Part shown: piece by piece, positions 38,913 to 52,127 of the stretch
Numbering within the stretch: the stretch's first letter is position 1
Layout: each line of letters begins with the position of its first letter
Source of the DNA: Camarhynchus parvulus
Lineage: Eukaryota; Chordata; Aves; Passeriformes; Thraupidae
DNA length: 64,000 bases
NCBI RefSeq assembly: GCF_901933205.1
Contig: NC_044577.1
Span: 3,173,321 to 3,237,320, forward strand
Direction: 5' to 3'
Notes under the pieces: generated by a model
The model's database searches: none
Told to the model about the DNA's origin: nothing
What the model saw: only the letters and a program-made list of their open reading frames with translations
Program-made: the position numbers and the translations under genes

Positions 38913-41900
38913 CTGTGAAATAACTCAAATGATAATTACAGTCCAGCAGCTACAGGCGTTGCCAGCACTTTAGAGCCATTCACTGGGACTAGGTCAGAAA
39001 ATTCATTTCAATTCTGTACTCAAAATGTGTTCCATGTTTTCATTTTTAATATGTGGCACGCTGCGATATAATGGAAATCATACACTTAACATGCCCATAG
39101 ACTGAAAATTCAGTTTATTTTTGATTTAGCAACTGCAGTGCAGCTTAAAATGGATCCAGGGAAGAAAATCAATCTGTTGGAAAGATAACAAGAAGTGTAT
39201 TTCATATGGATTTGGCTATTTGATTTAAATCATTGTAATGCCTTACTATTTGTTGAACATCAAAAAGTTCTAGTAGTTGATTTTAGTCCCAGGAGTGGCT
39301 TATTTAGGCAGATTAAATCTGGAGTTCAGACTCAAACTGCAGTAATGGGGAGAAGAATCACAACCTGTGTGTGCACCTATTTCAGCTGTGCATCGTGGCC
39401 GACAGGTCGGAGAGAAAAAACCTTATTAAAGCAGAATGAAAGGAGAGAGAGACAATGCTAAGCACCCAAATGGGAAGGAAAGAGAGGACTTAGAAGGCAC
39501 AATGTCATAAAAACCTCTTTTTTATTAGCACCTTTCTCCTGCACTCAATTTTATTTGATAAAATTCCTAAACCAGAACCACAGCATCTACTATAGTGGGA
39601 AAAATAATTCCCTCTATCAAATCCATGCTAAAAATATATTTATGTCAACTAGAACTTCATCAGAAAACATATTTTCTTGCAGTTTAATGCCCAGCCTAGG
39701 AAGATTCCTACAGACTCATCAGTTGAATCCATCTGCTCAAGCGAGGAGCCTGGGATTTACTCATTCTACAGTTTCTTAGAAAAAAATGCTTTCCATCTTC
39801 TCCTAAAGAGGATAAACTTCCTCTGCATTTATAGGAAAAAAGAGAAGGAGGGAATGATGCTATTTAAATTCTCTAGAGATGCACAGAGAGCAGTTGTATC
39901 ACTCAGATTGGCCACAGCAGATATCTAGAAGAGCAAAGGGGGAACAGAGATAAAAGGAGAGAATTAAAGGCTGAGGGAAGGCACCAGTGGCCTGCAAATT
40001 ACAGGATGAGAAGAGCTGTCCCAGAATCCCTCTGCTACAGAGACCTCTGAAGCACCAACAACCCCACTGCTGCTCTCTGCATGTGCACACAGCTGACATT
40101 TTTCTCTTAACCTGCTTCAGACACTTCAGATCCCTTCCAGTTTTCCCCTCCAGATATTTCTGCTCTTAGTGGGGGCTGTTGTGAAGCCTTTCCATCAGCT
40201 CTCTTACATTCCTCCTAAAGGTCTTCCTTCTCAGTTTCCAAGCTGCATTACACAGCCTTAGATCACCTTCAGTTCACCTTCCATGCAGAGAAAATTTTAC
40301 CTGGTGTGTTCCTCTAGACCCTGACTCCTCCTGAACAATCCTTACACCCTGGCCAGGCTGCAGCTGTGCTGTCATCCATCCTGCCTCAGCTCCCACAAGC
40401 ATTCTGCTTATCCTCAACCCTCCCAGCACTTCCAGTCCAGCTTCTGAAATGCCCAAACTTCTGCAATGACCACACACTCCTATGGAGCTTTGGGAAAATC
40501 CAGAAAGTGAATTTCATACAGGAGATAATGTCTTGCTGCCTGTATCAAGGCTACAAATTTGTTTTTCACAGTCTTCCCTTTAAATTGCAGAGCTTTTGTA
40601 AAACTGCTGCTGTCCAATGTTTTTCTTCCTCCATGCCATTTTTACAGGCACACAGTGAACACCATTTAATTAACAGCAAATTTGTGACACAACTGCTGTT
40701 GAGCTGCTTCTGAGAAAGGGAAGCCCATTCATCCAAAAGGCATTCTATATGCAGCATTAATTAGGCACCCTTGTCTTCATTTCTGGCAATCCAGCATTGT
40801 ATAGATTTTTGCTTCATCTCTGTTCACAGGGTCTAATTATTTCCAGCACAGAAGACTTTGGGTGGATTGGAATGGAAATCAATAATGGAACATGTGTGAT
40901 AGGAACATTAGTTTTCTCCTCCTCCTCCTTCGGGATAAAGGGGGATCAGTGGAGATTCAGCCAAGAAAAAAAATAACAAACCCAACAAAAAACCCTCTGG
41001 GAGATTTGCTGCTGTTGAGTATATAAATACCCTTGTTTACACAACTCACTCTGGCATTATAAGACATTTTCATCTCTTCAGCACTTGCCATGGTAGATAT
41101 ATAGTACTCCCTGTAATTTGCTTTCAAAACAATCATCGATTATTTTAATTTATTTTGACTGAGCCATAAATAAAAATACAGTTTCTTCAGATGCAAAATA
41201 CTTTCAGTCTCAGGGCGTTCCACACTTGACCACATCACACAAAATCAACCTTCAGGTCAGAAAATGCTGCACCCAGAGCTGCCTGGGGCACATCAGCTGG
41301 GTGTTTAATACAGCCACTAACTTGAGGGAGGGCAGAGCTCAGATCCATGTGGAGGAAAACTTCCTGGCACCAGGGTTTCTGAAACACTGGAACCAATGTG
41401 CCATGAGCAGCCTGTTCTCCCAGCTCCCAGCACACCCTCAGCTATTACCCAGGTAGATGGACTCTATCATGGTTAGGAGAGGGACTGGGCATTCCACACA
41501 CAAAACTGACACTGCTTGGATGTGACATAAAAACCTGACCTAAATTATCTCAAAATTAGGCACTGAGAGAATGAAAAATGCAAAATGAATGACCAGCTTA
41601 GTACTCCTAAGTGACTTTTCCAGCCTCACCCAGATTCTCTGTGGCAGAAACAAGGACAAAATCTAGTTTTCTATAGTTTCACACCCAGGATTTATACAGA
41701 AAAATATGTTCTCAATACAGACAGCATTCAGCTGCCAAATTCTGATACAGCATTGTACTGAATGCTGCTTGTGATATGTAATTTTTAGAACTTCATGACT
41801 TGATCAAATTTATTTGCATTCCTGGGTACTGGCAAAGAGGTTTCTTGTAAATGCCAGTAGCTGCTTTCAGACCAGAAAGTTCTTCTGCTGCATCTCTTAC

Positions 41901-42571
41901 TCCAAAATATGACAGCAGCAGAGTTCCTACAAGATTAAAAAAAAAATCTTTCAAATGCATTTTTCCTAGTGACAGAAAGATTGCAGCCAACATTTTCTTA
42001 CATAAAAAAATCAGCCTTGCTCACCATACCTAGCACAGGAAATTTTAGGTTGAGCAGTTATATTTGGGTGAAGTTAAAACTGGCTGAAAACCTTGGTTTT
42101 ATAGTGGAAATTGTTGGGAAATTGCTGATATTTCTTTCTCTGCCATCAAGGTGGGTTTTGGAGGCGAGGACATGACATGCACTGAATTCCAGAGGATGGA
42201 TACTGGTTATAGCCTCAGGGGAGACCAAATATATATAAATAAGAGGGCATCAACAGCCCTACTGAAATCAGTGATATTGTCCACATGCACATACTGTTCT
42301 ATTGCTGGACTGTGCCCTAAAAATCTACAGAGTTTGTAAAAGCCAAATTTTATTCCAGGCCTGATTTTGCTGGCATGAGCAGGTTGTGCTGAGATAAAGG
42401 ACACATTAACCAGAGCATTAGGAACAGTTCCCATGGCAATGCACGTGTGAACTGCACAGCCTAACCACGTTTTCCCACCTCGGAGCTGCCACCAAGGTGC
42501 TCCCACTCACCTTTGAGGTGTCACTCAGCCAATGCCACCCAGCTTGGGCCCAGGAACAGCTGCTGTGGGAT
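38913..42571. other. Intronic, nothing recognised
   Basis: This stretch holds a short (TCC)n run at about 40916-40930 and otherwise unique sequence. The missing upstream SPAG16 exon was looked for here and not found. Confidence 0.5.
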
Positions 42572-43007
42572 TGATATTTTAAGTTTTAGCTTTTATATTT
42601 TTCAGATTCTGTAGTGCATTAGTATATAACTCTGAACTTCATATGAAGTGTCAGCAAGCTCTCCTCACTGTTTAGTCAGGCAAACCAATATTCTTCCAGC
42701 CTGAGAACCAAGGACACCGTTGCAGCTTCAGGCCCAAAAAGTAAAAACAACAGCAAATTGAGGAGAGCAAACTGAGAGGATGGGACTGCATACCCTGGAG
42801 CTGTAACTGGACAATAAACCCCAATATGGAAGTGGACCAAAATTTATAAAAGTGTGAAAACTCATGACTTGGGGTCCACCTTGGGCAGAGCCACGGCCAG
42901 GCTCTTATACTGCCCAAGGTGCATCCTTTGAAGGCCTTTTAATAAATTCCTGCTTTATTCCTTTAACTCTGTCTAGTCTCTGTTCCAGGCAGCCTCTTTA
43001 GGCATCA
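42572..43007 (+). mobile_element. Solo ERVL-like LTR, copy 3 (most diverged)
   Basis: This copy is about 436 bp and belongs to the same family as 22562-23018. It starts TGATATTTTAAG and ends GGCATCA, with TATAAAA at 42845-42851 and AATAAA at 42941-42946. It has more substitutions and small deletions than the other two copies, so it is either older or a different subfamily. ggat is found directly outside both ends. The 5' end is less certain by a few bases. Confidence 0.82.
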
Positions 43008-46000
43008 GGATGGCCACTGCTCCCTCACACCCACACTCCAAGGATCTCACTACAAACACATTTAGCCCACACGGCACAGACCAGATCCAGGCAAGGCCCA
43101 TTTTCCCCTCACGGCGGGCTGAGGGGCACCAGCGGCGCTCACAGACATTCCCTCGCTTCCAGAGGGGAAAGGGAGTGCCAGAAAACACAGAGATCACCCT
43201 TTTGCTGCAGCACAAGCCTTATTTCCCTCCTTACCTACCTGATGGTGACTGGGGATGAGGAAAATCAGGTGAAAACCAAGGTGAGCAGCAGCACTCTGAG
43301 GGAAGTGGGGGCAGCTCCGGCTGCTGCCCCACAGAGCCCCTCAGGGCAAACGGGCCAAAGAAAGGCGACAAACTGCCAGAGAAATGCTCTCAGCTGAGAT
43401 TAACCTGCCAAAAAATTCAAACTAAACACTGCACAACAGCCTAATCAATCATTTTGCCTGTTGCAACTCATCCTCTCTCTAATATAGTCATTTCTGGCAC
43501 CTTTTTTATCTTGGCCTGAGTTACCTGATCTCACCTGACAGTGTTCTTCAGTAATAATTGTAACGCTGACATTTAATTCAGCGTTTTATTATGCAGCCAT
43601 AGCATAACTGAATAGCTTGCATTCCTGTTTCAGGTCTTAGAATTTATCTAAGAAAAATGCTTTCAATAGAGAAAATAAGAGCTAAAATAGACAAAAAAAA
43701 AAAAAGATAAAGAAAAAAACCCCACCAAACCATTAAAGAACATAAGAAGGGGGAAATATTCAGAGCACAAAGCTCCTATCTTTTGTTTCATTTATGTAAA
43801 TGCCCATCTGGAAGTTGGTGATAGATCTCAGTCACAGCAATGCTTAAAAAACCCTGTCCTGTCTGGTGAAATTCCTGGCTGCTTCCCAAGCTCCCATCAC
43901 TCAGGGTTTGGGAGGGAGAAAACTTGCTAGAATCCTGACATACCTGAAGTTAACCTTCTAGACTGGGCAGCAGACCTTGGTGCACCCTAGAAAATAATGA
44001 GAAAACAATCTTCCAGAGACTTGAAGTTGTATCTCTAGAGGCCAAGCAACTTCCTAACTCACAGTCGAGTTTATGTACTTATTCTAGTCCCCATGCACAC
44101 AGAATCTTCGCTCCCAGCTGTAGAGCAGCAGCAAACATATTTATTCCTGTGAAGTGGAATAAATGCACACACTTTCTCTCAAAAAGAAACAACTTCAGGA
44201 ACTGGACTCTCCCTACAATATAAAGTGCCTCCAAAAAGAATTGTATCAAACACATCACTCTAAGTCCCTGATACAGACCCAGTTGTGATAAATTCAGAAC
44301 ATCCATTTTGTGGTGTTCTCTGATCACTTTCTGTTTATCCACTCCATGTGCAATTATCAAAATGCATCAATTTAACTGAGTGTTGTAACCTACCCAGGTT
44401 TTACTGCATTAATCTGACCATGTACATGTTGTGCCAATATAAAATCACCTTCTTCTTAACAACAAAGTTTGGCCCTGGATCAAATCTGAGAAAAAGTCAA
44501 AACTGTGCTGTTGATCCATATGTTTTCAGAGGTCTCATCCTTTAAAGACACATGCATATTCCTGAGTTATGCAGGACCAGGAGTAGTGCCAATTTCACAG
44601 CATATTCACTTAAAAACATCCATAATCTTATTTAAGATTGTCTCCTTAATCACATCAGGGCAAAAGGATTTTTCTAGAAGTTTTGTAACAACATACAAAG
44701 TGTTTATGTCATTATAGTCTTGTGTATTGCAAACCCCTCTGCACCCTAACATTAAGCTTTTTATCTAGAATGCCTGTAAATAACAACAGGCATGAATCTA
44801 AATTACTTCTTAGAGAATCTTTACTTATTAATTCCTTTGATTGTGCTTACAAGGTTGTTGATAATTACTGCAGGCCACAGGAGGAAAAAAATAATAAAAA
44901 TCACTTAGTCTACAGCATCAGCTGTTACACATTTCAGAAACAACTCCCTTCTAACCTGTTTCAAACCAGAGCAGAAGGAAAGGAACAAATCACTTTTCTC
45001 TACACAGAGAATCACTGTTTATTTTCAGTGCAAAATCTAGGGGTGAGGCTTAGCTTGATTTTAAAATTTATTTAAATTGTCATAAAGTTTAGATGCTGAC
45101 AAAGCTGTGAACAGAAGAAGATCAAGTGGTTGGGGTATTTTCGGTAAGACTGAGGGTGCTATTAAAGAAACCAACTAACTCAGGAGCTGCTTGCTGTAAG
45201 TAGCTCACAAGTTCTTATTTAATATGTATTTGAATCAATTTTTCAAGCTTAGTCAACTTATTAGGTAAGCAGCATACTTTAGGGAGAAATAATTAAGCCA
45301 CAAGCAAAAAGAATGAGAGTAGCAACAAACAAGTAGATGCAATTAAAAAGTTAAAACATTGACATCCTTTCCTAATAGCTTTCCTCTGGAGTGAAGGCTC
45401 CACGTCCGTGCCTGAAATGATTTATGCCATGATTCACACTGCCCATCACTCACCTTTTACTATCCCTTCATGAAAAATGCTACATCACTCTTTTTAGGGA
45501 AATGCAGCCCCCTAGGAGTATTAAATCTCAGCATCCAAAACAGTACTGTAATGAGATGAGCTGGGATCTGCAGCCTCTGGAAAGGAATCGCAGCTCTCAG
45601 GGCAACTCCAGAGCAGCAGGGGACAGACGCAGAAAACAGGGGCAAAGCTTGGCAAAGGAAGTGCCCCTGTGGGTTTTCACACTCTACCTCTGCTTATGAA
45701 CCACTTCAGAGAAGCAAAGGGAAGGGCAATGTTGGCAAACTTGGCAAAAACTTTCCCTCCTCAATACATCCCTGTTGTCTCCTTTTTTGCCTTTGTTACC
45801 TTTCTCATTGGGTAGAGAGATAATGGCTGGGCTTCCTTTTCTAGAAGGTTATTCTAGCTTGACCAGCTTGAAAAGATGCAGATTGCTTTCCCAAAAGCTT
45901 CTACCTGTAGCCTGGTTTGAATTAGTTTCCATCATTACTGTTAGCAATTCCCAGCCTTCTGTTGCATGGCAGCTTTCTCACAGATGATTAGGAGCAGTGC

Positions 46001-47049
46001 TGTGGTATAAAAGAGTTTGGAAGAAAAACTACTTGAGACTTACCAGTTGGTAAATTCTGTTAAATTATCAAGGTTGATAAAGGAAAATATATAAAAATAT
46101 AATTTGCAATTAGAGCATCAAACTAATTCAGATTTCTAAATTAATAAGAAAACAAAGCATTACCTTTTCAAGGTCAGTTTCCTGCCAGTGTTTCTTTCTC
46201 ACTTTTGGAGGCAGAGAAAAATTTAATGCTCTGTGCTTTATTTCACTATTGTAATGCTGAAAAATGCTTCCATCAACAGAATTAATGGAAACTCTTGTGG
46301 GAAGAAAGTTACATAAATAAATAGTTTCTTCACAGTTAGGACTAAGAGGCAAAGTCAGCAGCTATGAATTGTGTTCTTCCCCTGGTGATCTCTGTAACCA
46401 GGTGTATGTGTATGAGAGAGAAATAGATTTTGGCTTCAGAAATTCCCTAGTCCCCTGATCCCAAGCAGCTGCAGCCCCACAAGGCTGTGCTGAGTCTGCC
46501 CCACAGGGTAGGGAGTTTTCCCCACTAAAAGCAGCCATTCCACTTTTGCAGGACATTTCAAGAGAAGAATTTTTCAAGCTGTTAATTCTACTTTCATCTC
46601 CTGCACAGATTTACAGCCACATGTGCTGAAAGGCATCACCTCATCCACCTTGGGCTCAGGAAGCTACATCCAGCACAGATTTCTATAATTTCTCCTTGAA
46701 TAGCTTCTACAACAGGTCTAGGTGGCTTTTTCTGGGGTTCAGGCTTCAAAAAGTGTTTTGTAAAACACAACCCTCATCACTGTGAGTGCAAATAGCAAAA
46801 AAATTTCCCCTAATTTTTCACTCGGGAATATGCAGACAGTTTCCCTCTTCCTTTTGTCTTAAAATCTTTACATATTAGATGGTTGTTACTAACATTGTCT
46901 TAACTTAGGCAGTTTTCCAGAGGCTTTTTAGAAGTCATAACCAAACATGGATACAGCATGTCAACTCAGACCTCACCAGCGCTAATTTGGAGTAATTACC
47001 AACATTACAGACACAGCATCCCTCTTCACACATTCCAGAATTAATTTCC
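43008..47049. other. Intronic, nothing recognised
   Basis: Unique AT-rich sequence. A GC-richer patch at 43,010-43,340 follows the ERVL-like LTR copy 3, with no domain in its frames. Confidence 0.5.
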
Positions 47050-47420
47050 TTAGTTTGCAACAGCAGTGCACTATAGACTTGTTACCTGTTTTTCCTCTTA
47101 ACAGAGGAAAACCTTTTCCTGCCTTGAATTTGTGTATCTAAATTCTTTTCCCTAAATATATCATGTGGCACTTCACCTAATTTGAGTTCATCTTGCTGAT
47201 TTCAGACCATCTCTGCAATTTGCCAAGTTTATTTTGAATTCTGATCTGATACAGAAAAGCATTTTCAGATCCTCACAGCTTGGTGTCATCTGCATACTTT
47301 ATAAGCTACTCTGTATTCCATCCTCCTCACTGCTAATGAAAACACTGAACAGAACTGATTTCCTAAGCAAATTCCCAAACTGAAATGCAGCCTGTGGAGT
47401 TCAACTAAGAAGCTCCTGGC
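47050..47420 (-). mobile_element. Old CR1 LINE fragment
   Basis: The plus strand carries ttcagaccatctctgcaatt followed by ttttgaattctgatc. It then has cagcttggtgtcatctgcat and a run ending in aatgaaaacactgaacagaac. This is the reverse-complement CR1 segment that encodes the end of the reverse transcriptase ORF in amniote CR1 copies. The frame is broken in many places. Ends are approximate. Confidence 0.75.
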
Positions 47421-47836
47421 CCAAGCCACTACATTGGTTTGTATTAAAACCCACCCTTTAGAAAGGAACACAATACATTTGAAAATCCTAAATATAGGAA
47501 AAGCCATTTCCTCTGCTAAATTGTTGTGATAGTTAATTATCCTGGTTTATTTTTGTAGAATTTTACTTTAAAACCAGGCCAGCTGCATATTAAACTCTAA
47601 TTACTACACCAGAGAAAATATTCATAGAAAACACTGACTTAAGAGAATTATAGCCTGACTCTTCCATATTCTGCCATATCATTCCTCAGAATTCCTATGG
47701 ATTAATCTGCACAGGCAGTATGAGTTAAGGATTTCTGAATATTTGTGAGAGAATCAAGTCAAATTCCTGTTTGCAGTTTCTGGCTCTGCTATGGAATTAT
47801 GTACAACCACTCACAGAAAATTATTACCCTCTTGGG

Positions 47837-48114
47837 CAAAGTCAAGCCCTTGGAGACCATGGAATTTCTAGAATGTTTACTACACAATATTTGGTGTATT
47901 TGGCAAATTCTCTTCCCATCTTTCCTCCCCATTCACTGTCCATAGGCATTACAGGGATGAAAGTAGAAAGCAAAGCTCTTCAAAACTGGAAAACAACCTT
48001 AGAGAGGCCCAGATCCACATAACTTTATGAAAACTACAAAAAGATCTCAGAATTTCCTTCAACTTCCAGCATGCACAGAGAAAAAGAAGTTGGAATAGAA
48101 GAAACAGAGACACT
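47837..48114 (+). repeat. Direct repeat of about 277 bp, copy 1
   Basis: This copy runs from caaagtcaagcccttggaga to cagagacact and is nearly identical to 49560-49835 (roughly 95% by eye). No target duplication or LTR ends were seen. It could be a local segmental duplication or two hits of an unknown dispersed repeat. Confidence 0.9.
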
Positions 48115-48849
48115 TTTTTGGGGGAACACTTCCAGAGGGGAAAAAACCTGAAGGCATATTCCAAGTGTTGTTACTTAGAGATTTACATTTTGGCAAAGCC
48201 CTGAAAATATTCCTTGTAATGCACATTGGCCACACTGAACAATCTTCATGGTTGACTCTCCCAGCTGCTACATGTTCCTTTACCTCTTCCTAGCCCCAAA
48301 AATTATAACATGGAACTGCTTAAGTAAGGTAGTTCCAGCATTTATAAAGATGCATTAAAGAGCCCTGACAGAAGAGTCTGGAATAATAAAAACACTTACA
48401 TATAAAAATGACTGCTGGTACTCATGAGTTTCTCTGACACCTATGGGAGCCTTACAGCCAAGCTGCAGGAGTTCTCTGAAAGGAGTTATCTGAAAGGTGT
48501 CTTCATTCTCTTTAAAATGTAATGTTTTTCATTACTTACTCATATCTACAAAACAAACCCCTGAAGACTCAAAGTCATGCAAGCTACAAATTTTCAATTC
48601 AAAGCCTATTTGGAATAAAAAACCTTTTCCAGGGTCATATCCAAATTAAAATGATGGGATTCCAGATTTCAGTTTTTACCCTTTGTTAGCACTTTCACCA
48701 TCTGCTGCCATTGGCACCACCTCCTGCCATTTACAGACCCTGGATTTATGTTCCAAAGTGGTTCTAAATTTCAGAATGGTCTCAACAACCTAAATGTTCT
48801 GCTGTGCCATGGATTTAGCCTATTAAGCAGCTGGCTGCTGTCAGCTAAG

Positions 48850-49080
48850 AATCAGAGAGTATGCAGAGCTGGAACCCACCAGGACCATTGAGTGAACCCC
48901 TGGCCCTGCCCAGGACAGCCCAACAATCCCATCCTGTGCCTGACAGTGCTGTCCAGGTGCTCCTGGAGCTCTGGCAGCTGTGGGGCTGTGATCATTCCCT
49001 GGGGAACCTGTCCAGTGCTTGACCACCCATCCCTTCCCAACATCCAGGCTAAACCTCCCCGGCAGAGCTTCCTAAACCTC
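48850..49080 (-). mobile_element. CR1 LINE 3' fragment (avian type)
   Basis: The plus strand reads as a reversed CR1 3' end: gagctggaacccaccaggac, then ccaacaatcccatcctgtgc, then ccctggggaacctgtccagt, then aacatccaggctaaacctcc. The order and phrasing match avian CR1 copies. It is younger and better preserved than the pieces at 18.3 and 47.1 kb. It lies between the two copies of the 277-bp direct repeat. Confidence 0.82.
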
Positions 49081-49559
49081 CTGGAACACATTACCACACT
49101 GTACCAAGACTTTCCAACCCTCCATGACCACTTTGTTGGGCGGTGTTGTCTCTGCTGAACATCTGAACTTCTGCAAAGATGATGTTTATGAAAACCACAG
49201 AACCATGCCCACAACTGAGAAGCTACAGCAGCATTAACCCCAAGGGCTGCCATTTATCCTGCTTCCAAAAATTAGGCTTCATTCCCTTCACACTGGGCTG
49301 TAGTGAGGGATAAAGATCAGTCTCAACAAACAGAGCCCATTTATAAAGAGATTTGTGGCTTTTCTCATATTCTGAGTCAGACTCAAAAAAGCTGAGAACA
49401 CCTCAGTTTCATTCTGCCAGGACCACTTTGTGTCCCACTGTGTGCGCATCACGCGCCTGTTTGTGAAAGAGAACAAGCCCGTATTCCTACACTGTGGCCT
49501 GGAGACAAATACTAGTCCACAGAAAGTGAAGGACCTATGAGAATTTGACTGAATACTAC

Positions 49560-49835
49560 CAAAGCCAAGTCCTTGGAGACCATGGAATTTCTAGAATGTT
49601 TGCTACACAATATGTGGTGTATTTGGCAAATTCTCTTCCCACCTTTCCTCCCCATTCACTGTCCATAGGCATTACAGGGATGAAAGTAGAAAGCAAAGCT
49701 CATCAAAACTGGAAAATAACCTTAGAGAGGCCCAGATCCACATAACTTTATGAAAACTACAAATAGGTCTCAGAATTTCCTTCAACTTCCAGCATGCACA
49801 GAGAAAAAGAAGTTGGAATAGAAGAAATAGACACT
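49560..49835 (+). repeat. Direct repeat of about 277 bp, copy 2
   Basis: This copy runs from caaagccaagtccttggaga to atagacact. Just after it the end of the unit is partly repeated again (gttggaataggagaaatagag), a small secondary tandem duplication absent from copy 1. The two copies lie 1.7 kb apart with a CR1 fragment between them. Confidence 0.9.
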
Positions 49836-51469
49836 GTTAGTTGGAATAGGAGAAATAGAGACTACCAAAACGCCAGAGATTAACATGTCTAAAGTAATTT
49901 TATTACACATTTAAACATTAATGCTTCATTTAAGATGCCAAAGAGCTATGAATGAGGAGAGGGGTGCCTGCTTACTTTTGGCATGAGAGAGATTCACAGG
50001 AAATATTGTTATCATGTTATCTGTTCTGTAAAAAGCTAATGATGTCTTGGAGGAAGTGGTGGATGAACTGGGGCACCACAGCTCTTGCACCAATCACCCA
50101 GCAAAGCCTCACAGACAGACTTGCAAGATCTGCTTCTGATGAAGCACAGGCATGAAGTACAACTCAAATTAAAGTTTCCCTTTGAGAGTAAGCACATCTG
50201 CATTGCTGCATGTCTCTGCCAAGGCAGTGGCTATTTAGTGACCAGGATCTGGCATGCTGGAGATGGAAGGTTGCCAACAGCTGCTGCAGAGATGAAACCT
50301 CTGGATGAAATGTTGGGATACTCACTGAGTACCTGCACAGTTGATAACTGTGAACTTTCCAGTACCTCTGTGACACCAGCTTAATATCACCAGAAAGACC
50401 ATACAAGTTGTTTGTGGGGGTTTTTTTTTCCTCTTTAAGTAAAAGCTCAAGTTCCTCTCAACTCAAAACATTGGAATATTTTGTAGCACTAAAAATAACC
50501 CCTTTGTACTAACTAAAACCCAGCAACCTGAAAGCCAAGCCTTAATCAGCTTTACCAAAACAGCTGATCAAGTGTAGCTGCACATGGCTCTCTCACACAT
50601 TCTAATTTTAACATCTGTATAATACCATTCACATCTGACAAATATACACTGCAGACCAACCCCCCATCATGCCTCACAGAGCTCACTATTGCTGCAAATT
50701 TAAGAACCACTAGGAAGTCAAGAGTGGAACAGAACTCCATAGTCTATTTGTCATAGGAAAAACAATCATCAATATGGTAATTGCAGAAGTGCAAAATGCA
50801 CTTTAAAGACCAATGCTGGTAATTTTTTATTCCATGGAGTAGGAAAACTAATGAGGCACATCTTAAATTAGTTTAGGGTAATCCTAAAAGCAGTAAATAA
50901 TGCTTACTATGTAAGTAGTTTAAAGGAGATTGCTTAAAGTGAAAAACAGACAAGATTCCACTCTAACGTTACAGATGCAGAAACAGAGGAATTTAAATCA
51001 CCATTAAATGGACGATTTTTATTACCACTGATTACTCAAATTTGGCAGAATACTTCATATCACATTAACTCCAATTTTAATATGATCCATTTTCAAATTG
51101 AAAAAAAAATCTATGGCTTTGGGTTTTTTAAAAAAAAGTCCCAAATAATAATGCCCACTTGACAGAAACACAGAGTTTTAGGGAGCCACTCTATAAAGCT
51201 GTAGTCATCTAAAAGGAGCCTTGCCTGTTCCCCTGCCATGTGGAGTTAAAAAGGCAGCAATCTCAGCATGAACAGCTTAAGCTCTGTATCCTGAACTGGC
51301 CACAGCACAGATAAAAATCCCCAGAGAGCTGAAGCAGAGTCTGGGGCTCTCCTTGGGCTACCAGGGTTCTCCTGCTCAGCTCCCAAAGCTCAGGTAGAGG
51401 CACCTGAGCTCTCCCTCCAACTCATAACACCACAAAGGACACATTGAACTCCTTCTTCCACAGGCCACA

Positions 51470-51872
51470 TGTCATGGACGTATTTTATGAAAAATCCTTT
51501 TGCTAGGATTTTTTCTCCTGAGAAGCTGAGAGGCCTCAGAAACAAAAGGTAACCAATGATTATCTGCTGCTGTGGAACGCAACAGGTGCATCTTTGATTG
51601 GTCTCATGTAGTTGTTTTTAATTAATGACCAATCACAGTCCATTTGGCTCAGACTCTTTGGTCAGTCACAAGATTTTATTATTACTCCATTCCTTTCTAT
51701 TCCTTGCTAGCCTTCTGATGAAATCCTTTCTTCCATTCTTTTAGTATAGTTTTAGTATATAATTTTCTTTTTATATAATAGACATCATAAAATAATAAAT
51801 CAGCCTTATGAAACATGGAGTCAAGATTCTTGTCTCTTCCCTTGTCCTGGGACCCCTGCAAACACCACCACA
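51470..51872 (+). mobile_element. Solo LTR, passerine type, 403 bp, 6-bp target duplication
   Basis: This LTR starts TGTCATGGACG and ends ACCACCACA. It is flanked by gccaca at 51464-51469 and 51873-51878, a perfect 6-bp target duplication. AATAAA lies at 51794-51799. The wording (ttttctcctgagaagctgag, catggagtcaagattcttgtc) is what I remember for an abundant ERV LTR in songbird genomes. This is the main reason for suggesting a passerine, and it is memory, not a search. Confidence 0.9.
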
Positions 51873-52073
51873 GCCACACCAAAAACATACAAAGGAACAT
51901 CCAGAGCAACTCCAGGGTTCAGTTCTGCAAAATTACATGGTTTGGACAAAGAGCCAATTCCTGTGGTGCTGTGCTGTCACACAGTCACACCTCTAACGTG
52001 CAGCGCCTGCCCCAGAACAGGCTCCTCTCCAGGTCTGCTCCAACACTCATTTTTATCCACCACAATCATTTAC

Positions 52074-52127
52074 TAATGATCTTTAAAGTCTCCTCCAACC
52101 CTAACCTTTCTCTGACTCTGATTCCAG
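52074..52127 (+). mobile_element. Short CR1 3' terminus
   Basis: The sequence tgatctttaaagtctcctcc followed by aaccctaacctttctctgactctgatt resembles the sense-strand 3' end of CR1 (gatctttaaggtc..ttccaaccc..., then ATTCTATGATTCT-like repeats). It is very short, so the call is tentative. Confidence 0.5.

Noticed and set aside
46128..46352. Possible SPAG16 exon ending at a GTAATG donor on the minus strand
   Set aside because: The peptide before the donor (KKHWQETDLEK) does not resemble the SPAG16 segment expected there, and no convincing acceptor was seen.
48852..49253. 133-codon open frame on the minus strand
   Set aside because: Much of it is translated CR1 3' sequence (CRGGLAWMLGR). It is a remnant of a LINE and not a host gene.
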